NCBI GenBank assembly: GCA_964534315.1
Contig: CAZHOV010000041.1
Coordinates: 1 to 34,986, forward strand
Direction of reading: 5' to 3'
From: CAZHOV01 sp964534315
GTDB lineage: Bacteria; Bacteroidota; Bacteroidia; Chitinophagales; Saprospiraceae
DNA: 34,986 nt
Of this stretch, positions 8,207-16,976 are shown in pieces (the first letter of the stretch is position 1; each line of letters opens with the position of its first letter). The notes below the pieces were generated by a model. It was not told the DNA's origin, ran no database searches, and saw nothing but the letters and a program-made list of their open reading frames with translations. The position numbers and the translations under genes were made by a program.

Positions 8207-8233
8207 AAAAAAGAGGAGAACATGACGTTCTCC
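8207..8233 (-). terminator. Terminator-like hairpin (minus strand)
   Basis: Read on the minus strand, GGAGAAC-GTCAT-GTTCTCC is followed by TCTTTTTTT, the form of an intrinsic terminator. No recognisable minus-strand gene lies just upstream (8234-9000), so it may end an untranslated transcript from that stretch. Confidence 0.55.
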
Positions 8234-8316
8234 CCTCGCTCCCAATGAGCCTGAGTTAAGGATGTGTATGGATTAAAAACTGCCCTCATATTGGATGTTT
8301 AGCGCAATAGTTTCTG

Positions 8317-8340
8317 TCGTACAGGACAGTGCCTGCACGA
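8317..8340. repeat. 9-bp imperfect hairpin
   Basis: TCGTACAGG (8317-8325) faces CCTGCACGA (8332-8340) with one mismatch and a 6-base loop. It precedes the 40-bp tandem repeat directly. Confidence 0.4.
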
Positions 8341-8343
8341 TAA

Positions 8344-8420
8344 CAGTAAAGGCGAAAACATTTAATTGCTGTCCTTTACTTTACGGTAAAGGCTAAATGA
8401 TTCAATTGTAGTCCTTTACT
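8344..8420. repeat. Two copies of a 40-bp-period dyad repeat
   Basis: Copies at 8344-8380 and 8384-8420 have the same length and a 40-base period. Each begins with (A/G)GTAAAGG and ends with CCTTTACT, so the same 8-mer occurs four times in alternating orientation (8345, 8373, 8385, 8413). Either each copy folds on itself or the middle arms pair with each other. Confidence 0.7.
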
Positions 8421-8835
8421 GTAGAGGACCTAATGGTAAATTAACCCAGTTCCCTAATGGCTCTGCTATTAAAAACTTTGTTGAATGTAAAAGGTGCCAT
8501 CTGGTAAAAAGATATACCGATTGATATTCACCAATCGCTAAAATAAAAATGTCATGGGATAATAATTCTAGAAAGGCACCGACCCGAAGGTCAAACTGAT
8601 GGGAGTAATTATAGTGTATAATTGTATACAATACTTTTTAAGTAATGCAAATATAAAAGAAAAGTTACATATTCAAATTTTATAAATGTTAAAATGAGGA
8701 AAGGTGGGCTTTATGGGTTGGAGAATAGACAACCTTTTTGGCTTAACTAGTTGTTTAACAGGCGTTTTTAGTATGTGAAAAAAATTATTTTTTTCTCCCC
8801 TCTTCAGCCGATTTCGATTTTATACAGCTCAGGTA

Positions 8836-8880
8836 GAATTCATTCCCTTTTCATTCCTCCTTCATTTCTTTTCATTCTTT
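8836..8880 (+). repeat. Degenerate TTCATTC low-complexity stretch
   Basis: TTCATTCC, TTCATTCCT, TTCATTT and TTCATTC words recur in a pyrimidine-rich stretch, of the same style as the other intergenic word repeats. Confidence 0.45.
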
Positions 8881-8899
8881 TTAATTTTTATTTAATTAA

Positions 8900-8923
8900 G
8901 ACCCAAGACCCAAGACCCAAGAC
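8900..8923 (+). repeat. Heptamer tandem repeat GACCCAA
   Basis: GACCCAA is repeated three times perfectly, with a fourth started. It lies about 80 bases upstream of the DUF1800 gene. Confidence 0.85.
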
Positions 8924-9004
8924 TATTTTCTCAAAAAAATAGGGTATCTTTAAACTCTATCGTTTTTAATCTGACAATAAATTGCTAACCTAAAGTTTCC
9001 ATTT

Positions 9005-10459
9005 ATGATCGTAAATGACTGCGCCACCGGTACGTTAGCTCCATACGTCCCTACTCCCGACAAACCGTGGGATAAAAAACGGGTCATGCACCTCTATCGC
9101 CGTATCGGTTATGGCATCAAACCGCAAGACATTAACTCCGCCCTCGGGCAGAGCCCTACTACATTAATCGATCAGCTGATCGATGATACCATAGGCCTAC
9201 CCGCCGCTCCAGAACCGGTATGGGCTTATTGGACCCAAAATGAATACGATGACTTCTTCGCAGAAATTAACGACCAATACCTCGAGTGGATGCGGGTCTG
9301 GTTGACCGATATGCTAGAAAACGGGATGAGGGGTAAACTCACCCTATTTTGGCACAATCACTTTGTGACCAAATCAGAAACCTATCTCTGCCCTTCCTAT
9401 ATGTACCAATACTACAAAGTCCTGGAAACTTATTCGATGGGTAACTTTAAGGATTTTGTTAAAGAAATGGGAAAAACACCCGCCATGCTATTCTTCCTGA
9501 ACGGATACGAAAATACGAAGATCAACCCCAACGAAAATTATGCACGCGAGCTTTACGAACTCTTTACCCTTGGCGTAGACAATGGCTATACCCAAGAGGA
9601 TATAGAAGAAACTGCCAGGGCCCTCACGGGCTATAACGGCCTGTTCGTTTTTTGCGGTGAAATACTATTTGTCAACGATCTATTTGATGATGGCGAAAAA
9701 ACCATCTTTGGCCAGACAGGTAATTGGAATTACGACGATGTTCATGATATTTTATTTACGGAAAGAGCCGACGAAATTGCCCATTTCGTTTGCACGAAAC
9801 TCTATAAAAATTTCATCAGCCCCGAGGTGGATGAAGATATTGTCAACGGTCTGGCTTCAACCTTCAAGAATAATAACTTTGAATTGGCACCCGTCTATCG
9901 GCAACTCTTCAAAAGCGAACACTTCTTTGATGAGTCCAATATTAGCAATATTATTAAAAGTCCAATCGATATGTTGCTTACCTTCTCCAATGAAGGGAAT
10001 TTAACCTATAATGACAATATTCTAAACGAAATAGCTTTTTATTCATCTTTTCTGGGGCAGGAATTGACCAACCCTATTGATGTGGCGGGCTGGCAGGGCA
10101 ACCGCTCCTGGATTAGCTCCAGTACCCTGGTGGGCCGCTGGCAAGTCATGGCACTTTATTCCTTCTTTCAATTCCAGAATTATGCAGATGATCTGCAAGC
10201 ACTGGCTATCGAACTCTCCGGAGGGGACCCAACGGTTACCGATCCCTACTTCGTAACCCAATCCATCGTCGATCATTTCATCCCCAACGGATTACACACC
10301 GCCGAAGCCTACGAGCGAGCCACCATTGCCTTTAAAGGAGATATTCCGGAAAATTATTTCACCCTCAACCTTTGGAATCTGGGCTGGGACACCGTTCCTA
10401 TACAGATGTTCTTACTATTCGATTTTATCGTCCGGCATCCGGAATTTCAACTGACTTAG
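9005..10459 (+). CDS. DUF1800 domain-containing protein
   Basis: A 484-residue protein of the DUF1800 family. The N-terminal part has the family's HLYRRIGYG motif (about residues 30-38). The middle contains FWHNHFVTK, the NPNENYARELYELFTLG segment (about 177-194) and ARALTGYNG, all family hallmarks, and the C-terminal part has DVAGWQGNRSW. It has no signal peptide or sorting domain that I can see. A DUF1501 gene starts 52 bases after its stop; the two families very often occur as neighbours in Bacteroidetes, Planctomycetes and Proteobacteria and are presumed to work together, but their biochemical role is not established. Confidence 0.92.
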   Translation: MIVNDCATGTLAPYVPTPDKPWDKKRVMHLYRRIGYGIKPQDINSALGQSPTTLIDQLIDDTIGLPAAPEPVWAYWTQNEYDDFFAEINDQYLEWMRVWLTDMLENGMRGKLTLFWHNHFVTKSETYLCPSYMYQYYKVLETYSMGNFKDFVKEMGKTPAMLFFLNGYENTKINPNENYARELYELFTLGVDNGYTQEDIEETARALTGYNGLFVFCGEILFVNDLFDDGEKTIFGQTGNWNYDDVHDILFTERADEIAHFVCTKLYKNFISPEVDEDIVNGLASTFKNNNFELAPVYRQLFKSEHFFDESNISNIIKSPIDMLLTFSNEGNLTYNDNILNEIAFYSSFLGQELTNPIDVAGWQGNRSWISSSTLVGRWQVMALYSFFQFQNYADDLQALAIELSGGDPTVTDPYFVTQSIVDHFIPNGLHTAEAYERATIAFKGDIPENYFTLNLWNLGWDTVPIQMFLLFDFIVRHPEFQLT

Positions 10460-10511
10460 TCTACCATTCCCAATTAAAAAACCGCATTGATAAACGCTCA
10501 AAAATAGTATT

Positions 10512-12152
10512 ATGTGTGATAATCCTAACAATCATCAAAATAAGAAAAGACATGGTAGCGCGCTTGAACATGGCGAAGCGCACCACAGAGATCATAAAAA
10601 ATGGAGCCGACGTTCCTTCCTGAGAACGACCGGGCTTGCCGGCGGAATGGGGATGCTATTGGGAAATATCCCCTTATCGGCCAGTTTTAAATCGCCTCTT
10701 AGCTATGCGCTAAATACCTCGATCAACGATCGAATATTGGTTTTGGTACGTCTGAAAGGAGGTAATGACGGGCTGAACACCTTCGTTCCGCTCTATGATT
10801 ACGGCACCTATGTTGCCAATCGACCGACTTTGACCATCCCGCAAAACCAACTCATCAATCTGACCGATGAGATCGGCATGCCCAACGATATGGACCAGCT
10901 CTATCCGTTTTGGCAAGAAGGTAAAATGAAAGTCGTCCACAGCGTAGGATATGAAGACCAAAACCTTTCTCACTTCCGCTCCTCAGATATCTGGGCTTCC
11001 GCCAGCGACGCCGATGAGTCTGATACCTCCGGCTGGATGGGGCGCTTTTTTATGAATCAATACCCCGATTACCTGACCAATCCGCCGGAAATCCCGCCGG
11101 CAATAAAAATTGGTAGTGTGGGGGATAATATCTTTAATGATACCAATATGCTCGATCTGAGCGTATCCGTTTCCGAACCGGCCGAGTTGGAGGAAATAGC
11201 GCAGAATGGCTTCCTTTATGATGTAAGTGATCTTCCCGATGATTGTTACTACGGAGAACAAGTCGGGTTTTTGCGGGCCGTCACCAATAGTACGTTTATT
11301 TATGCGCAGGCCATCTATGATGCTTATCAAGCATCAACGACCAATGCTGATTATGAGACTTACCTGGGCAATCAATTTGCTGTAGTAGCTCGCCTGATCA
11401 AAGGAGGCTTGGGGACCAAAGTGTATATGGTTACTATTGATGGTTTCGATACCCACGCCAATCAGATTTCAGAACACCCCGTTTTATTGAATACCCTGGC
11501 TAAATCGATCAGCAACTTCTACCAGGATTTAGCCGCTGCTAATTGGGATAAGGAGGTGCTTTGCATGACCTTCTCCGAATTTGGTCGCCGGATCGAGCAA
11601 AACGCCTCAGATGGTACAGATCACGGTGCCGCAGCCCCTATGATGTTTTTTGGAGAAGGGTTGAATGGGAATGGTTTCATCGGAGATAAACCGGACCTGC
11701 AAAATGTAGATCCTATTGGAAACCTGACGCATAGCATCGATTACCGGCAATTGTATGCCACGGTCTTGGAGCGTTGGCTGTGCGTAGACCCAATGGTCAT
11801 TGACGGAGTGCTCGGTGAGCCTTATGATCGCATAGAAATGGGGCTGGACTGTATCGAAACGTCCAACCAACAACCGGTCTCCAATATGCTGGCCTTCAGG
11901 CACGAAGCACGCTACCATCAAAATGGAAAAATAGTGATCCACTACAACCTGCCTGCCGAGATGCATGTCAATGTCACCATTTTTGATCTGCTCGGTAAGC
12001 CTGTTCAGACTTTGCAAAACGGCTATCAAATGAAAGGAGAACACCAGACAGGTTTCCTTCCGCCGAACCGCCGTATTATAAATGGGGTGTATGTCTATCG
12101 AATACAAGCCGGAGGAAGGGTGTTTAGTAGTACAATACGATTAGCGCGGTAG
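10512..12152 (+). CDS. DUF1501 protein with Tat signal and T9SS sorting domain
   Basis: A 546-residue exported protein. The N-terminus has a long His/Lys-rich region and a twin-arginine motif, WSRRSFLRTTG (R33-R34), followed by a Gly/Leu-rich hydrophobic segment, so export by the Tat system is expected. The body is DUF1501: KGGNDGLNTFVPLYDYGTY, then TFSEFGRRIEQNASDGTDHG (the conserved TDHG-type motif). The last roughly 70 residues (YNLPAEMHVNVTIFDLLGKP... to TIRLAR) form a T9SS type A sorting domain. The start at 10512 is the only in-frame Met ahead of the Tat motif. It follows DUF1800 in an apparent operon. The fold is related to alkaline-phosphatase/sulfatase-like enzymes, but the substrate is unknown. 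Confidence 0.92.
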   Translation: MCDNPNNHQNKKRHGSALEHGEAHHRDHKKWSRRSFLRTTGLAGGMGMLLGNIPLSASFKSPLSYALNTSINDRILVLVRLKGGNDGLNTFVPLYDYGTYVANRPTLTIPQNQLINLTDEIGMPNDMDQLYPFWQEGKMKVVHSVGYEDQNLSHFRSSDIWASASDADESDTSGWMGRFFMNQYPDYLTNPPEIPPAIKIGSVGDNIFNDTNMLDLSVSVSEPAELEEIAQNGFLYDVSDLPDDCYYGEQVGFLRAVTNSTFIYAQAIYDAYQASTTNADYETYLGNQFAVVARLIKGGLGTKVYMVTIDGFDTHANQISEHPVLLNTLAKSISNFYQDLAAANWDKEVLCMTFSEFGRRIEQNASDGTDHGAAAPMMFFGEGLNGNGFIGDKPDLQNVDPIGNLTHSIDYRQLYATVLERWLCVDPMVIDGVLGEPYDRIEMGLDCIETSNQQPVSNMLAFRHEARYHQNGKIVIHYNLPAEMHVNVTIFDLLGKPVQTLQNGYQMKGEHQTGFLPPNRRIINGVYVYRIQAGGRVFSSTIRLAR

Positions 12153-12210
12153 GGGGCATTGTAGGGGGGCTGTCTCAAAAGTGTTTGAGCCATTCCCAAA
12201 GGATTTAATA

Positions 12211-12250
12211 GTTTAGGGTTATCCTTTTTTCTAAAAGGATAACCCTAAAC
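12211..12250 (+). terminator. Terminator hairpin after the DUF1501 gene
   Basis: Perfect 18-bp arms (12211-12228 and 12233-12250) enclose a 4-base loop TTCT. It lies between two converging genes and is probably bidirectional; there is no T-run after it on the plus strand. Confidence 0.75.
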
Positions 12251-12291
12251 TCTAATGATTTAAAATAGTGAAGGCAGATCTCTAAAAGAAG

Positions 12292-12321
12292 AAAATATGG
12301 TAGCTTAAGCCACCATATTTT
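12292..12321 (-). terminator. Terminator hairpin after the lipoprotein gene
   Basis: AAAATATGGT (12292-12301) and ACCATATTTT (12312-12321) are inverted, and the inner AGCTTAAGCC extends the stem with one mismatch. It lies 11 bases past the end of the minus-strand lipoprotein gene, and minus-strand reading gives a T-rich tail. Confidence 0.65.
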
Positions 12322-12331
12322 AAGCTCTTTT

Positions 12332-12949
12332 CTATTCTAAAAAAACCACATTCGAAGTTTTGATCAAAATTGTATCTCCGACATTGAGATTATTTTGATT
12401 TTTGATGTCGTTTAATGCAGCGGTTTGATCATCATAAATACAATCAGTTATGTTCGAAGGTCCTATATTCGTCATATTGGTAGTGCTATCAAATTTGCTG
12501 TACACGCTACTGAATAAACAGTAGTTGATCTGCCCTTCGCCGGGCAGGTATTCAAAGGTTAAGTCGGTATTGTCATAAGTAGCGATAAGCTCTGTACCTA
12601 CTATATTGTAAGTGCCCATGATGGTAGGATCACTTCCCGGAGCGAAGGAGGTATCGATCTCCATACGAATATCGGTGGTGTTAAGTAGTTCTATTTCTAC
12701 TATAGAAAAGAATGCATTAGGAATAACCAGAGAAGCATTCAAAACAGAATCGGCTTCAAGCCAGGTGCCGTCCAGATCGATTTCATCAAAAGAATTCGCC
12801 TGTACGACAAATGTCTGGGCATCCTGATTTTCTATGTCCGTAAGCGAATAGAGCTCGGGAAAGGATACTTCCGTTGCATTATCATCCTTGCTGCATCCTA
12901 TAAAAAACAGAGCGGCTACGACAAATAGGATAAATTTTGAGTTGATCAT
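12332..12949 (-). CDS. Hypothetical lipoprotein
   Basis: A 205-residue protein with a type II signal peptide: a hydrophobic stretch to residue 18 and Cys19 in FFIGC-SKDD. Acidic residues right after the Cys are typical of Bacteroidetes lipoproteins exported to the cell surface. The mature part has short alternating beta-like segments (LDGTWLEADSVLNASLV; IMGTYNIVGTELIATYDN), which suggests a small beta-barrel or lipocalin-like fold, but I do not recognise a family. It lies 25 bases after the large interrupted secreted-protein gene on the same strand, so the two may be cotranscribed; a terminator follows. Confidence 0.75.
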   Translation of the reverse strand: MINSKFILFVVAALFFIGCSKDDNATEVSFPELYSLTDIENQDAQTFVVQANSFDEIDLDGTWLEADSVLNASLVIPNAFFSIVEIELLNTTDIRMEIDTSFAPGSDPTIMGTYNIVGTELIATYDNTDLTFEYLPGEGQINYCLFSSVYSKFDSTTNMTNIGPSNITDCIYDDQTAALNDIKNQNNLNVGDTILIKTSNVVFLE

Positions 12950-12974
12950 TTGTAAATAGTTTTGATGTTAAAAA

Positions 12975-15119
12975 TTAGTATTTAATTATTTTCTGACTTC
13001 TTGTATTACCGAAGGCGTCTGTGATCACCAGGAAGTAAATTCCCTCCTCTGACAGGTGGAGTTGTTCAGTGACCACCTCTCTATGTTCCGATCTCACTTG
13101 AATATTTTTTGATAGTATACGCTTACCTAACGAATTAAATACTTCTATTTTGTAATTTGGACTAATAAAATTTTGAAGTTCAATCTGGAAGTGCTCTTTG
13201 GAAGGATTTGGAAAAACAATCAAATCGAATTCAGAAACACCGTCGTCAGAAAAGGCACTCGCCGGCTTTTTTCTTTCTCTGTTTTGAACAATAGAGGTCC
13301 TTGCAGCCGGAGTCAAAAAATCTGCCTTCGTTACAAAAGAGAGAAATGCCTGTTGATTAACATTGGAATGATTAATGAAATTGTAATATCCGATTTGGCG
13401 TTCTTCGGTACTTCCATAAAACGTTCCTCCAAAATAAATGAGGTCTCCTTCGGCATAGAGTGCTGAAATTTCTTCATCATCCGGACTTCCGTAAGGAAGC
13501 ATGCCGACGATAGCTCCGGTTGGATCGTAGTTTATCAGAAGAATATCTTTTCCTCCACTGCTTGACAGCATGCCTTGATCCATTAAAAAGGTGTCCGTAA
13601 AAGTTAGTCCCACCATAAGGTTGTTGTCTGAGGTGAACCCCAGTACAGGTTCATCCATAATAGTATTCGTGGTAAAGGTGTCTGCAAACAAAAGATTACC
13701 ATTGGAATGAACCACTACAAGACTCCATTGATCAGCATTTGTGGTCACCATGGATCCTGCTTCTGGCATTATCGCTCCTGATCCGTAAAATAGATAAGCT
13801 TCCATCGAACCATCTTTAGATGAAGAAACTTCCTTGAGAGTAAGTCCTTCTGAATAACTGACCTCATCATTTATTTGTAAGACGCTGGCCGACTGGTCCA
13901 TAACAACTGTAAATACCTGTCCGGAATCCTGCAACATCATTTCATTTCCATTTACCTTTATGGATTGCCCGACCGGAGTCCCGGTCAGCGTTGTAACCAA
14001 TTCGTCCGTATGAAATAACGGCCTGTTATTCATAGATAAATTTTCGAAAATATTAAAAGATTCAATAGTTCCTGCAGTGTTTAGTAACAGGGTAAAAATG
14101 GCCTCTTCACCAGTACTTTGGATGAGGTTAGAGTCTAATGACAAGTCTCCTTTAAACGATCCGGCGATCACGATTCCGTCATCGGTTAGAGCAAGATGAT
14201 CTAACTTCAAAAGGTCCGTGGTGTGCAGTGGCTTGATCCAGATCGAGGTGGAGTCTTCAAAATAAACAGCATATTGGTAAGGATTGGATTTGGACAAATA
14301 AGCGATTTGATCGTTATCGAGATTTTCCTCAAAAAAGCGGATATCGTTCATATCTCTCCTGTCCAACCCTTTAGAATGGTGGGTAAAATCCTCAAAGTAA
14401 GAACCGTTCTGACCGGTGATCAATCCTTTGGGGAGTCTTACGCCATCTAGCGTACTAAAAGCATAGTTGCCCAGTCGGGTAGAATCGCTTTCAACGGGAT
14501 AATACCTGGAAGCTATGATGCCGCCTTCATTCTCCGGAGAAAAGTTCAAGTCGCCCGGAAATTCTGTGTCAATGAATACAGGAGCCAAGGTAACACAACC
14601 ATCCGGACAATTAGCCACTTTACACCAGCATTTTAAAGTAGTCGAATTTTCCAACGTATCGCAGGTACAGGGTTGCGGGTCCGGAAAAGCCGGGGGCGCG
14701 TAACAGTCAGCAGAGTAGATGTCGGTGCCAATTAATGTAAAATCGGATAGGCAGAACGTTGCGGTAGCACATTTGGCATTTAGGGTCAGATTCGGATCAC
14801 TCTGTACATTTTGCAGAAAGGTATAAAGCCCAAAAGGATTACCAGGATCAACAAAATCAGGGTAGGTATTTACCAGATCATCAAACCAAAGTAAAAGCTG
14901 ATAAACATTAAACTTCCTGATATTACAGCTACTTACTTCCCCTCCATTTACGGTACCAAAATAGTCGGGCACAATTTCATCTACACAAAAATCGGCATCT
15001 TGACTCGGCCATTGACAATTCAGTTGAAAGCATCCCGGCGTTACTTCTATCACATTATTAAAGCCGTCAAAAATACTAAACGCCCCCACGATTTCCAGAT
15101 TGGCCGGGCAATAGGTCAC
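12975..15119 (-). CDS. C-terminal fragment of the large secreted protein, with T9SS sorting domain
   Basis: This open frame of at least 714 residues has only a GTG at 15119 as a formal start, no signal peptide and no ribosome-binding context. The frame is in fact open without interruption back to the TAG at 15276-15278 that ends the preceding fragment, and it is in the same frame. It is therefore the 3' part of one larger gene. The first 200 residues are Cys-rich (for example CTCDTLENSTTLKCWCKVANCPDGC split by short spacers). The middle resembles repeat-blade beta segments (DGIVIAGSFKGDLSL; DNNLMVGLTFTDTFL). The last 80 residues from VFPNPSKEHFQIEL to SQKIIKY are a clear T9SS type A sorting domain. 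Translation as a separate protein is unlikely. Confidence 0.7.
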   Translation of the reverse strand: MTYCPANLEIVGAFSIFDGFNNVIEVTPGCFQLNCQWPSQDADFCVDEIVPDYFGTVNGGEVSSCNIRKFNVYQLLLWFDDLVNTYPDFVDPGNPFGLYTFLQNVQSDPNLTLNAKCATATFCLSDFTLIGTDIYSADCYAPPAFPDPQPCTCDTLENSTTLKCWCKVANCPDGCVTLAPVFIDTEFPGDLNFSPENEGGIIASRYYPVESDSTRLGNYAFSTLDGVRLPKGLITGQNGSYFEDFTHHSKGLDRRDMNDIRFFEENLDNDQIAYLSKSNPYQYAVYFEDSTSIWIKPLHTTDLLKLDHLALTDDGIVIAGSFKGDLSLDSNLIQSTGEEAIFTLLLNTAGTIESFNIFENLSMNNRPLFHTDELVTTLTGTPVGQSIKVNGNEMMLQDSGQVFTVVMDQSASVLQINDEVSYSEGLTLKEVSSSKDGSMEAYLFYGSGAIMPEAGSMVTTNADQWSLVVVHSNGNLLFADTFTTNTIMDEPVLGFTSDNNLMVGLTFTDTFLMDQGMLSSSGGKDILLINYDPTGAIVGMLPYGSPDDEEISALYAEGDLIYFGGTFYGSTEERQIGYYNFINHSNVNQQAFLSFVTKADFLTPAARTSIVQNRERKKPASAFSDDGVSEFDLIVFPNPSKEHFQIELQNFISPNYKIEVFNSLGKRILSKNIQVRSEHREVVTEQLHLSEEGIYFLVITDAFGNTRSQKIIKY

Positions 15120-15275
15120 CGAAGCACATGGCGATAGCTCCTTTGATAAAAAATGACTGTATAACGCCTGAATGGTATATTCATCAAAAGGAGAATTGTT
15201 AAAGGCGGCTAACAGGATTTGAAGGTATTCAAAGGCTTTAACTGTTTTCTTATTATACTTCTTTTCGAGTACAAA

Positions 15276-16976
15276 CTAATCCTCGCAATATCCTTTGACT
15301 GCACATTTTTGAAGAAACCCTCCCGTAGCATTTACATAATCGTAAAAAAGGTCCTTCTGGATCGCATTTTCAACAATTAGATCTTCTTCACAATATTCAT
15401 CATAGATACAGGTTTCCCCCACATAATGACTATAAACCTCTGTCGTTGGTATCGTTGCTATATAAACAGATTCTGTGTAAGAACAATTTCCAATAGTTAT
15501 TGCCAGCGTGTAATCAGCATTGCCGGATAAATTATTGACCGGAATTTCTGTTACACCGTCGGTAGAAGGAGCACTAAAAAATTCTATCCCGTTCAAGAAA
15601 ATACTTACGGAATCACTTTGAGGGTTTTGAATAGTAATTATTACTGAGCCATCGTTAAATCCTTCACAAGGCTCTTCAACCGAAATAGAATAGACCTTAT
15701 TCTGCACATTTGCACAATTATAGTATTGACAACCGATGTTGTCTGTAATAGTCACGCAGGCTGGTCCGCTATCCAGGCCGGTAGCGGTTGCTGATGTCTG
15801 TCCGTTACTCCATGAATAGCTGTACGGAGGAAAACCACTGGAAACGGATGTAATTTCAGCCACTCCACTACCTTCACATCCCGGGGTGACAGCGATCGAA
15901 GGGCTGACGGTTGTTATGGAGAAGCACTCCGTCACCTGACTTTGGCAAAAACCTGTAACGGTGACGCAATAAGTGCCGGGCGTTAAACCGGATGGAGTAG
16001 CTCCGATCAGGCCGGGAGCATCCCACTGATAATTGTAGGGGCTAATCCCTCCTTCAACATCCAAATCTATACTGACAGTATTGTCTTCCGAACAAGCAAT
16101 TGTTCCACTAATACTCATAGGTTCTATATCATAGTTGGTTATTCCAAAATGTTCAACAATCTGGCAATCCTCTCCGGGCAGCGAAATAGAAACCGAATAA
16201 TCACCTGCAGCCAGGTCAGTCATCGTTATGATCGTGTCGGTTATCTGCTCGTCGCCTGTACTCCAAATATAATGATATTCATTGGATTGACCAGGTACAT
16301 AAGCAACAATCATAATTTCTCCGTTTGCTTGGTTCGGACAGGTTTGATAAGTCTCGGAAACAACGATCGGGGCGAATGGACCCGCAATATAGAACGAGGT
16401 GTTCGTTACACAACTATTGGCGTCTTCGACAACAAAGACATAATTGCCGGATTCCAGACTGTCCCAGGCCAGCAGATTGGTACTTTGGGGCAGCAGATTA
16501 CCCTGCTCATCAAAAAGTTGCATGGTATAGGGAGGTTCTCCCCCTATCGGTCCGCCTCCAAACCTGAAATAAACCCTTCCGTCATTTCCACCACAAGTTG
16601 TCGGTGGTGTTATGGCCTCCTGTAGTCCTTCTATGACAATCGTTTCGCAATAAATGATCTCGAGGTTGCCAAGGTTGTACTCGCAGTTGGTCGCCTGATC
16701 AATAATTGTTGCAGAATAGATCCCTGCACATAAATTTTCAGCCAAAAAATCTCCGGTAAGATCGAATGCTTTTTGAACGACCAAACCCGCTTTTTTGATG
16801 GTCAAATCAAAGGGTCCTGAATTGACGTCGAATGAAAAACCGATAGCTCCCAAACAGTTATCATCATAGGTATGGTAGATAGAATCCGGAAAATCGAAAT
16901 TGAAAGAAATTTTCAATGAGGGGGCTGGGAGGACTAGTCGGAAATTCAAAGACCCAATGCTGCCGTGAGGAGTCAA
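15276..16976 (-). CDS. Middle fragment of the large secreted protein, SprB-like repeats
   Basis: A 566-residue open frame whose formal ATG at 16976 lies inside the preceding fragment in another frame; its first 18 residues are probably not real protein. The authentic continuation begins near PSLKISFNFDFPD. The body is built of repeats of the SprB / PKD-like beta-sandwich type: GGISPYNYQWDAPG...LTPGTYCVTVT, SSGFPPYSYSWSNGQTS...TDNIGCQYYNC and related copies with paired Cys. Such repeats occur in T9SS-secreted adhesins, including the gliding adhesin SprB of Flavobacterium. The frame ends at TAG 15276-15278 after CAVKGYCED, and coding sequence continues in the same frame beyond it. Confidence 0.7.
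   Translation of the reverse strand: MTPHGSIGSLNFRLVLPAPSLKISFNFDFPDSIYHTYDDNCLGAIGFSFDVNSGPFDLTIKKAGLVVQKAFDLTGDFLAENLCAGIYSATIIDQATNCEYNLGNLEIIYCETIVIEGLQEAITPPTTCGGNDGRVYFRFGGGPIGGEPPYTMQLFDEQGNLLPQSTNLLAWDSLESGNYVFVVEDANSCVTNTSFYIAGPFAPIVVSETYQTCPNQANGEIMIVAYVPGQSNEYHYIWSTGDEQITDTIITMTDLAAGDYSVSISLPGEDCQIVEHFGITNYDIEPMSISGTIACSEDNTVSIDLDVEGGISPYNYQWDAPGLIGATPSGLTPGTYCVTVTGFCQSQVTECFSITTVSPSIAVTPGCEGSGVAEITSVSSGFPPYSYSWSNGQTSATATGLDSGPACVTITDNIGCQYYNCANVQNKVYSISVEEPCEGFNDGSVIITIQNPQSDSVSIFLNGIEFFSAPSTDGVTEIPVNNLSGNADYTLAITIGNCSYTESVYIATIPTTEVYSHYVGETCIYDEYCEEDLIVENAIQKDLFYDYVNATGGFLQKCAVKGYCED

Larger units (their letters stand above)
8044..9004. other. Gene-free stretch with dyads and short repeats
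   Basis: No convincing gene lies in these 961 bases. The first part holds the leader and promoter of the DUF457 gene; 8165-8420 carries five dyads or hairpins in a row; 8836-8923 contains two low-complexity repeats; the last 80 bases are the A/T-rich leader of the DUF1800 gene. Short open frames here resemble nothing recognisable. Confidence 0.7.

Noticed and set aside
8416..8631. Minus-strand open frame of 71 residues in the gene-free stretch
   Set aside because: It matches no family, has no supporting upstream signal and runs through the repeat region; chance is likelier.
12164..12191. Solo end of an insertion sequence (GGCTGTCTCAAAAGTG resembles terminal repeats of some IS families)
   Set aside because: There is no matching second end and no transposase remnant nearby; CTCAAA/TTTGAG may simply form a small hairpin after the DUF1501 gene.
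15276..15278. In-frame TAG read as a recoded amino acid (pyrrolysine or suppressed stop)
   Set aside because: TAG ends several normal genes in this window (paaA, polA, DUF1800, DUF1501, the vWA gene), and no recoding machinery is seen; mutation or sequence error is simpler.
16149..16625. Plus-strand open frame of 158 residues
   Set aside because: It is antisense to the SprB-like repeats, and its composition follows from the opposite coding frame.
16905..16930. Programmed ribosomal frameshift between the M23 and repeat fragments
   Set aside because: The shift needed is a skip of one base in a C-run without a slippery heptamer or a downstream structure that I can see, and a second lesion (TAG) follows, which fits decay or error better.
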